Assembly: GCF_963924675.1 (NCBI RefSeq)
Contig: NC_089220.1
Span: 169,804,761-169,868,760 of the forward strand
Reading direction: 5' to 3'
DNA length: 64,000 nucleotides
Source: Phocoena phocoena
Taxonomy: Eukaryota > Chordata > Mammalia > Artiodactyla > Phocoenidae
Shown: in pieces, positions 56,051 through 64,000 of the stretch
Numbering within the stretch: position 1 is the stretch's first letter
Layout of the letters: each line of letters opens with the position of its first letter
Made by a program: the position numbers and the translations under genes
Notes under the pieces: generated by a model
What the model saw: the letters and a program-made list of their open reading frames with translations, nothing else
What the model was told of the DNA's origin: nothing
Database searches by the model: none

Positions 56051-57325
56051 GGATGAGTGATGTCATCTGACCCAAGACATTAAAGAGAGTCCTAAGAAGG
56101 ATTCAGGACCTGGGGATGAGTAGTCTAAAGAGGGAAGCCATCACCTAGTTTCATGCTGAGCTTGAGAGCTGTAGTTCGGGGCAGGATGGTGAGGTTCCTG
56201 AGAGTCTTGACCATTTCAAGAGAGACTTCCGGTCCTGCTTTCCCCACCAGCCCGAGGAATGACAACCCTGGAGTGGTACCCAGTAGAGGGACAGCCTTTC
56301 CATTATGCCATCTCATTCTGGCCAGGATGAGAAGTCGTTGGTTTAACTTGACATGAGCTGCTGTGAGAAATAAAATAAAGGTTGGTGCACCAATCTGGGG
56401 GTCACTTAAAATCACACGGGACTAATCAATGTGGAGAACACGGCCTTCAACGCAGCCCGTGAACCTGAGAATTGGAGTCCCTGATATAATGCGTGTTCTT
56501 TCTCCTCCAGAGAGGTGTATATTTATAGAAAGAATAAAACCTATGCAGGATGAGGGGGCTGGATAATAATATGTGTGGATAAATACACTGATCTGTCTGA
56601 ACCGTTTCTGGGCTGTCTGCTTTCCATGGTAATACATATCCACTAAAAGCCGTGTGCTGTATGTGTTTTCGGTAAAGTCTCACACTTCCCTGCATGAATA
56701 CATTCAGAACGTAAGCACCACACACTCCACGACAGAGACTCTGTTGTATTCTGAATTCCTAAGTCATGTAGCTTAGCAGCTGTGATAATGTAACGGTTTG
56801 CAAAATAATAGGCCACACGTCAACCTGGAATAACACGTCAAATAATGAATAATGTGGGTGCAAAAAGGTTTAATTTACACTGTGTTAAAAATACTGCTCC
56901 AGAAATACCACACCAATTCAGTCTTTCCAGGACAAAAAAAAAACCAACCCAAACCAAAACAAAACCCCCTTTTACTTAGATATTTAAATAACTGTGGTAA
57001 AAGAGAATGCTTTCTTATTTATTTTTTTCAAGAAAAGTGTCCAATTCCTATTACTCTGTGAAGAGACATATGAGTCTGATTCGTTGTTCACATACACACA
57101 TTGTTCCCCTTCAAGATATGTCTCACATTTCAGAATAAATAGGAGAAAAGCATTTGTCTCCTCAGTCTGTATTAACATATAAGTGTGGACACATTTTCCA
57201 CCAGCAAAACTGGGGCTGGTGGCCATTTAACATAAGATGTGAGGCTGTCCCTGTTTATGTTTTCATTCTGATCCTCTTCCCAGATTTTCTCCCTGAGGGA
57301 AGTTTCTAGCAACTTTCAGATTTCA
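56051..57325. other. Intergenic, no gene recognised
   Basis: Short ORFs up to 96 codons without domains; A-rich tract at 56930-56965. Confidence 0.5.
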
Positions 57326-57327
57326 AT

Positions 57328-58170
57328 CATTCTCTCATCTAACGAATGTTTCGCCCTCCTGCTGGGAACCAGGGGCCGAAATGTGTTCCCTGCCCTCAAG
57401 GAGCTTGTCATCATGGGTGTGGAGGAAACAGGCAGCAGGCAGATTCAATGCAGTGTCATTTGTGTTACTGTAAGGGAGATACACAGAGCTTTGAGAGGCT
57501 GAGGGAAGGAAGAGCCGTTATTCATACTTCAGGAGGGGGTGGGTACCTGGAAAGGCTTCCGACAGGATGTTATCTTTAGGCTGAAGTGTGTGAATCAGAA
57601 GTCAAGGAGGCGGAGGGAGGATGCAGTGTGTGTCAAGCTTACAAAAGCACATGCAAAGGCCCTGTGGCAAGGGAGAGCGTGGTAGTTTGGAGGAATTGCA
57701 GATGTGTTCAGTATGGTTGGAGTGTACGATACCCGGGGTAAAGGATGGGGAAAGACCAGGCTGGAGAGGGTAGCAGCGTCCCGATTACGGAGGGCCTTAT
57801 AATTATGTTTAGACATTCGTACTTATCTTGAGGCAGGGATTTTAAGTAGACAAGTGGGAGATGATGGAGGCCTGAACCAAGAAATGGGAAGGAGGAGTTA
57901 GATGTGAGAGAGGTTCTGGAGCTGGAACTGGCAGCGCTTGGGGACTGATTAGATGGCGGACCCCAGGGAAAGGGAAGAGGCAGGGAAGAGGCCTGGGTTC
58001 TCACTTGGGTGCTTAGATGGCTGGTGGCTTTGAAGGAATTGGAGCAGGACTGTGGGTAAGAGCATGAATTCCACCTTGAACATGCTGAATATGAGGGACT
58101 GAGAGCCTCAAGAGAAGAGAGACGTCCGGTCCACCCTGGGTCATCCGGACCCAGGATACGTGGGTCTGGA
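57328..58170 (-). repeat. L2-like segment, reverse orientation
   Basis: CATCTAACGAATGTTTCGCC, TCCCTGCCCTCAAGGAGCTT, CAAAAGCACATGCAAAGGCC, CTGTGGCAAGGGAGAGCG and CGGAGGGCCTTATAATTATG follow the reverse complement of L2. The 170-codon minus ORF (57708-58220) reads through it and is not a gene. Confidence 0.75.
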
Positions 58171-58765
58171 TGACAGAGAGGATAAATCAGTGGGGAGGTG
58201 GGCATCCTTAATAAACACACACACTAAAACAATGTGTACTGGGCCACATACAGCTTGGCCCGCTTATTCCTAGGATTTTGACCTATAACGGTAATCTCCA
58301 ATGTGAAACAATTTCCTCATATTGTAGGGTCATAGAAACTTAATACAACATTCTCCCCATCTCCAAAGCAAACTCCCCCCTAAAAGGTCCACCTTTGCTC
58401 TCTCCTTAACTCATTTATATGTTATGTTCTTACATTCTTAGAATTCTCCCTGAAGTTCATTTTTACCTTACCAGCTCAAGAAGGAAAAGCCCCTACTGAA
58501 GTACCTGGGCCTGGGTAAGTTTACTTACTTGGCACTGGAGTGCAATGAATTTGAAACACCCTATTTTTTATGTCTTACATAAAACTGGGGGTTCAAGGGA
58601 AATTATCACCAGGAAATACTTCTGTCTTGGCTTTATTGGGTGAATATCCCTTAAAGGACAACTTTGGGTGGCAGTAAGTGTGACTAAGAATGTATGTAAA
58701 AGGCTACTGGTTATTAAAAATACAAGCCAAGTGTTCCTCTACTCAAAGTCAAACTTCAGAAATAT
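58171..58765. other. Intergenic, nothing recognised
   Basis: No supported feature. Confidence 0.5.
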
Positions 58766-58777
58766 GCCTAGCAAATG

Positions 58778-59506
58778 GAAGTTGGTGCAGCCACTATGGA
58801 AAACAGTGTGGAGGTTCCTCAAAAAATTAAAAACAGAACTACCATAGGATCCAGCTATTCCACTCCTGGGCATTTATCTGGACAAAACTATAATTTGAAA
58901 AGATACGTGCACCCCTATGTTCATAGCACTATTTACAATAGTCAAGGCATGGAAACAACTTAAATGTCCATTGACAGATGAATGGGTAAAGAAGATGTGG
59001 TACATATATACAATGGAATACTACTCAGCCATAAAAAAGAATGAAATAATGCCATTTGCAGGAACATGGATGGACCTAGAGATTACCACACTAAGTGAAG
59101 AAAGTCAGAAAAAGAAAGACAAATACCATATGATATCACTTATACGTGGAATCTAAAACATGACACAAATGAACCTATCTACGAAACAGAAACAGATACA
59201 CAGACATAGAGGACAGACTTGCGGTTGCCAAGGGGTGGGGCGGTAGAGGGATGGATTGGGAGTTTGGGATTAGCAGACGCAAACTCTTATATAGAAAATG
59301 GATAAACAGCAAGGTCCTACCATATAGCACAGGGAACTATATTCAATAGCCTGTGATAAACCATAATGGAAAAGAATATGGAAAAAAAATATATTTTTAA
59401 TATAAAATATTATATATATAAAAATATATAACTGAGTCACTTTGCTGTACAGTAGAAATTAACACAACACTGTAAATCAACTATACTTCAATGAAATAAA
59501 TTTTAA
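58778..59506 (+). mobile_element. L1 3' end with readable ORF2 C-terminus
   Basis: The C-terminal ~80 codons of ORF2 are open (58917-59156), reading MWYIYTMEYYSAIKKNEIMP and ending SLIRGI at a natural stop. The 3' UTR follows with GGGTGGGGCGGTAGAGGG and GTAAATCAACTATACTTCAA. A 9-bp AAATATGCC occurs at 58760-58768 and 59507-59515 and may be the target duplication. It is 5' truncated in ORF2, so it is not functional. Confidence 0.9.
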
Positions 59507-59547
59507 AAATATGCCCGTCATTAATGATTACCTTCTTTCTGCACGCC

Positions 59548-59695
59548 ATGTAGCATGGTAGGGCCTTACACACATCACCTCTAACCCTTAATAACCGTCC
59601 TCAAGGACAGACAGTGCAGATGAATAAACCAGGCTGAGAAAGCCCGAGTCACTGCCAAAGTCACACAACTAGTAGGTAGTGAGGCTCTTGTTTCT
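59548..59695 (-). repeat. MIR, reverse orientation, diverged
   Basis: TAGGGCCTTACACACATCAC, TCTAACCCTTAATAACCGTC, GTCACTGCCAAAGTCACACA and ACTAGTAGGTAGTGAGGC weakly match reverse MIR. Confidence 0.55.
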
Positions 59696-59699
59696 TGGG

Positions 59700-60250
59700 A
59701 CAGCGTGGCTGCAAGCCCCACCCTTTCCACCCCACTTGGCTGCCTCCTACTGCACCTGAATCACCTCCATTACTTATGCTGGAGCTGGATTAGAGCCCTA
59801 TTGTACTGACTTATAACAGCTTCATTTATATAAACCTCAGATCTCCTGTCTCCAAACATGGCATCTTAGATTTCTTTTTCTGCCGTGCCTAGTAAGGTGA
59901 TGGGTTGGTTGATGGTTGTCTGTGAAAACATATGAACAAGAACCAGGCTTGGTCAACCAGCCTGAGTATTGTGTAATCAGGATTTGACGGCTGTCTAAGT
60001 AGCAGAGTTAGAAAGGTGCATTTCTGTTTTTTCTACTCAACCTCCAGGCAGTTGGAAAACAGAAGCCATTGTTTAATCCTGGACACGTAAGGGCCCATGA
60101 CTGTCAGTGCGCTAGGTCATGAGTTCTTCTCTTTGGTTGTCAGCATCTCTGCCTTTGGTAAGTTTCCTTTCCCGTGAAGTACTAGTGACAGGCTGGCTAT
60201 AACCCATTTCTCAGGGCCAGGATGCAATGTCGAAGCTCCCTCAGGGAGCC
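59700..60250. other. Intergenic, nothing recognised
   Basis: No supported feature. Confidence 0.5.
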
Positions 60251-60254
60251 AAGG

Positions 60255-60525
60255 TGATGAAACACTGGCTCAATGGCAGGGATGTAAGACACCAGGTCCC
60301 TAGTTTGAGGTCCTGCTCTGTCCTTGACTGTATGTCCCCGGACAGAAGATTAAACCTCCACAGGCCTTGGTTTCCCTGTTCATACAGGACAAGGGTAATA
60401 ATCCCCACTCTCTGAGCCTCATTAGGAGCTCACGATCGTAAAGGGAGGTAACAGACAAGAAAGTGCATTGGGGCAAAGGTGTTATAGAAATGCGAGCTCT
60501 TACCATCATTAAATATCATGAGACC
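60255..60525 (+). repeat. MIR, forward orientation
   Basis: GTCCCTAGTTTGAGGTCCTG, TGGTTTCCCTGTTCATACAG, GGGTAATAATCCCCACTC and GAAATGCGAGCTCTTACCAT follow MIR order. Confidence 0.65.
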
Positions 60526-60683
60526 ATAGAAATCACTCGGATGTCTGGCGCACTCCAGGCTGCAGATGTAACTGAAAAAACTGTTGCTGCTTTTAATTCA
60601 GGGAGTCCCAAGAAAAGAACGCTGTTTCTCAGTGTCTGCCCTGAAAGCAGAAGACATTTCTCACCTTTCCTGCCCCCCCCACC

Positions 60684-60888
60684 TTTTTTTTTTTTTTGCG
60701 GTACGCGGGCCTCTCACTGTCGTGGCCTCTCCCGTTGCGGAGCACAGGCTCCGGACGCGCAGGCTCAGCGGCCATGGCTCACGGGCCCAGCCGCTCCGCG
60801 GCATGTGGGATCTTCCCGGACGGGGGCACGAACCCGTGTCCCCTGCATCGGCAGGCAGACTCTCAACCACTGCGCCGCCAGGGAAACC
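60684..60888 (-). mobile_element. CHR-type SINE, minus strand, youngest-looking copy
   Basis: The T-tail at 60684-60697 is followed by CGCGGGCCTCTCACTGTCG and GAGCACAGGCTCCGGACGCG, and the reverse-complement head CACTGCGCCGCCAGGGAAAC closes it. The B-box region is ACGAACCC on this strand. Many CpGs remain intact, which suggests recent insertion. CCTGCCCCCC at 60669 and again near 60889 is the likely target duplication. Confidence 0.93.
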
Positions 60889-60899
60889 CCTGCCCCCCC

Positions 60900-63800
60900 T
60901 TTTATATAAATAGATGACGCTGATTGTGAAAGTTGTCATAAAACCAGCGATGGCACAAAATATCCAATTGAAATCGACATGACGTCACATGTTCCCATTA
61001 GTCTCACTCTTCCCCATGGTGGAGGCTGAGAGGGTAGCCTCGTGGGAACACAAGGGGGCTCTTCTTGTGAGTGATGCTGTCTCAGCCCCACCACTTCACA
61101 GCTGGCAATGAAGATTAACAGGACATCTGATGCTCCAGCGATGGACATGCTTCTCTTGAGGGCCTAGACGTTTTCAGATCAGACTCCTAAGACACTGGTG
61201 TGTGCCCAAGGACAGGACATAGGTCTGTGTCTTGAATGTCAGTATACACCAGCACATACAACAACAGACAGGTTCTGTATCTGACACTGTGTTCATATGT
61301 TGTCAGTTTTTCTTAAACGAATAACGGAAATGGTACGTGGATACATCTGGATTTATGAAACATACATGATTTACGAAACAGCCATCTGGAGATTCTAATG
61401 GTTAAATAGGTTACTCTGGACTATTTGTGCAAATGTGCAAGGTAATTCTCTCCTTAGTTTTGTCATGTGGTGCAACTCCAGTACGGGCAACTCACATTTC
61501 CAAGGGAGATTTTGTGAACAGAACAGATTATATAAACTTAGTTACCATACAGGAAAAAAAAATTTCACCGGAACCTAAAATCACATTCAAGATAAGCTAC
61601 ATTTGTAAATATAATGATCAATTTGCAAATTTTGCTCTAACAGTTGGTCCTATACTGTAAAACTCTTGGTATAAAAGGGAGCACGCATTAGGCCCTGAAT
61701 ACATTTAAGCTGATGACCCTGACATGGAGCCCAAGAAATATGTCTCAGAAGAAAGACCTACACACAGCCAGAATAGGAAGAGAAGTTTTTCCCATTACTA
61801 CTCAAATGGCAGAACAAAATGTAACTCATCAGACGTCAGGAGGTCAACCCCACCTGGAAATCTCGATAGTTTTAAAGCCCCTCGTGGTTTTAAAGCTTGA
61901 CTCACGTTCTCCGTAAATTTAAAAATCACCGAGTAGTCAGTATACAAACCAGAAAGAGTCACTTGAATTAAATGCCTTCCCCTTTATAAGATGCGGCAGG
62001 TCGCTCATCTATCACGACAGCGGTTTGTGAGGCTCTCTGCCTTATTGATTTTAGATTACACCTTAACCTAAAATGTCTAAGTAGACATCCACAGCCCACA
62101 GAGGGATCTGCCATTATGCAAACAGGGGGGCTTCGGGGGTTTCTGAGACCCGCAAACCATTCCACCCCTGCGTGAGTACAGGCGCTGTCCCCACGTGCGT
62201 GAGCCCAGCGTCCTGAGGATGACCAGATTGGCATTAACTACCGTCATCCCCCAAACTACATTAGTCACTCCAGAGAAGGACAAATCCCTGTTATTGTTTT
62301 ACAGCATCTTCTCTGCCAGGTGCTACCGTAAAGTAAGCATGTTTTCAGAAAATTAACAGAGAGCCACAATCCATAATGGTAAAAAACCCCAAATGATAGC
62401 AAGGTATTTGAAACAGTACAACCACAACTAAACAACAGAGGGGATTTTAATCAACCAGGTGCATCATTGAAACCCTCAAAGCGTCACAGCCCCTTGTCAT
62501 CATCACCTCCTTTGCAGACACTGTTACTCATCAGAGGAAAGGAAATTGGCAGCCCTGCTGCACCAGTGAATCTGTTTCACTAAACGGAGAGGAAAACAGG
62601 TTTTGCAGCCCGAAGCTTTTCTCAATGAGCACTCTCATCGTCCATGCTCTTTCCAGAGGGCAGAGTCCCTACCCCAATCTTTTCTCTTATGTTTCATCTC
62701 TAACAGTCCCAACCCCCATGCACAGCCGACCAACATTTGTTTCAAATTTCTCATCATTATCTACAAAGAAAAAAAATTACATATGCCATAGTATTCTCCA
62801 GTCGCAGGAATTTGAATTTTTCAGGAAAACATGACTACCAGAAGGGATGCTATGTACGACGAAAGAAACCTCTCCCTTTCTTTGGAGCAATTGCTCGGGG
62901 GAAGAACAAACAGCCCGCCACGTCGCTTACCCTCTCCACGCTGCGTCTTCTCAGAGATCCATAAGGAATTTTCAGTAAAAGTCTCTGGGATCTATTCGGA
63001 GCCACTGCAGCCTGAACCACCATGGTGTAGAGCCGTGGGTGAGTGTGTGTGTGTGTGTGTGTATGTGTGTGTGTGTGTGTGCGCGTGTTCCCAGCCAAGG
63101 GAGAGACGGAGGCGTCCTCAAAACTGGGAAACTCCTGGAGGTTTCCCAAATATCAAATAACTGAAAGAGTTTTTTTTCTTCCGACCGATGAGCCAAGATG
63201 TGGTGTGTCAGGAGGTGGGGGGATGGGGAAAGAAGAAAAAGAGCCCAAGTTCTGCAACTTCAGCGCGTCTCCCGCAACGCAGCCCAGCTTCCTCCTGTCT
63301 GCTCCTGCCTGTCAGTCAGTCCCTCGGTGAGTCTGCACGTCCTAGGGGTGGGCAAATGACGCTTCTGGGGAGCGTGATCCAGAAATGTCAACTTTGCTTC
63401 TCGCGGCTGCAGACGGTAACCAGGTCAGTTGTCTAATCGAAGCCCTATCAGACGTATTATTCATTCCATCACGTGACTCCAAAGCCCCTTGGCCATACAG
63501 TAGGTCACATGCTTACCTTAAAAAGACTATTTGGAATATCACCATCTGGTGTAGAGATTCATGTGCAATCCTGCGTTCTGATTTCACTCTCTTCTGGACA
63601 CAGGAAAAATATTTGAAGGGCAGTGACATAACACAGTGGGGACTTGGTGGGGAAACGCTCTTCGCAGTCATAAATTATAAGTATGACCCTGAGCATCAGA
63701 CAGGCATATTTTTTCCTTCCTGCTTTCCAACGGATAGAAAATAAATGTAGGCAAACAGTTAATTATATATGCGAATGGCGTCGACAAAGAGGAAGTGTGA

Positions 63801-64000
63801 GGGAAGAAAGGAGAAAATGTTTGTATCCCATGGTTCAGATGAATCAAATCAAATATACCAGACAGACGTGCACTTGGCATCTCCTCATTTAAATGTTTGT
63901 GTTACAGAGCATTGATTTTTCTGTGTGCCAGTAAACATGAAGAAATTATGTTTGATTTTACAAGGCTCTGAAAAGGACTGTCTATGCTCAGATTTACCCA
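60900..64000. other. Intergenic, one (TG)n microsatellite, no gene
   Basis: ORFs up to 119 codons lack domains, and those at 62831-63330 are made by the TG repeat. No assigned interspersed repeat. Confidence 0.5.
63042..63086. repeat. (TG)n microsatellite
   Basis: About 20 GT units with one GTAT and a GCGCGT end. Confidence 0.93.

Noticed and set aside
57708..58220. 170-codon minus ORF
   Set aside because: It reads through a reverse-oriented L2.
63042..63330. ORFs with long Cys-Val or His-Thr runs
   Set aside because: These are translations of the (TG)n microsatellite.
1..64000. CRISPR-like, operon-like or phage-like systems
   Set aside because: No regularly spaced repeats, gene clusters or bacterial signals; the window is repeat-rich mammalian DNA.

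Overview
The window looks like non-coding nuclear DNA from a cetacean, probably a toothed whale or dolphin. The main evidence is five tRNA-derived SINEs of the CHR type, beginning with a head like GGGCTTCCCTGGTGGCGCAGTGG, plus an older reverse-strand relative. There are also several 5'-truncated L1 3' ends with the sequence style of cetartiodactyl L1s, and a background of old mammalian MIR, L2, MER5/Charlie-like and Tigger-like repeats. I found no host protein-coding gene, tRNA gene, rRNA gene, CRISPR array or bacterial feature that I can support. Outside the provirus, open reading frames are short and look like chance or repeat-derived ORFs. The species call is an inference.

The dominant feature is an endogenous gammaretrovirus at 1426-8370 (6,945 bp), plus strand. 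It has two 520-bp LTRs that differ at only 3 positions, a 4-bp CTGT target-site duplication, a proline-tRNA primer-binding site and a polypurine tract. It sits inside an older L1 3' untranslated region, whose halves flank it at about 1285-1425 and 8371-8557. Gag, pol and env remnants lie in the usual order and pol/env overlap by 64 bases, but every gene is broken. Gag changes frame at an A6 run. Protease and the fingers/palm part of reverse transcriptase are missing, leaving RT connection, RNase H and integrase as one long ORF with an early TGA near its end. Env changes frame three times, at or next to homopolymers. RNase H, integrase and the TM subunit keep their key residues. The provirus therefore cannot be autonomous as read.

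The remaining ~55 kb is a layered repeat landscape. Regions 9.4-10.3 kb and 26.5-27.4 kb hold two copies of an old LTR-like element, and part of the second copy recurs as a 112-bp duplicate at 28.7 kb. Truncated L1s lie near 15.0-15.6, 23.9-24.4, 25.8-26.2, 27.5-28.4, 36.0-36.7 (minus), 40.5-41.75 (one L1 nested in another) and 58.8-59.5 kb. SINEs at 12.5 and 32.6 kb split MIR elements, and the SINE at 17.6 kb abuts one. The L1 inserted at 41 kb carries an unusual 74-bp near-perfect palindrome made of simple repeats. Single-copy stretches between repeats hold nothing I can assign.

Repeat boundaries were set by eye. Family names for young SINEs, L1 and the gammaretrovirus are well supported. 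Names for old repeats are tentative and would need RepeatMasker with a cetacean library.
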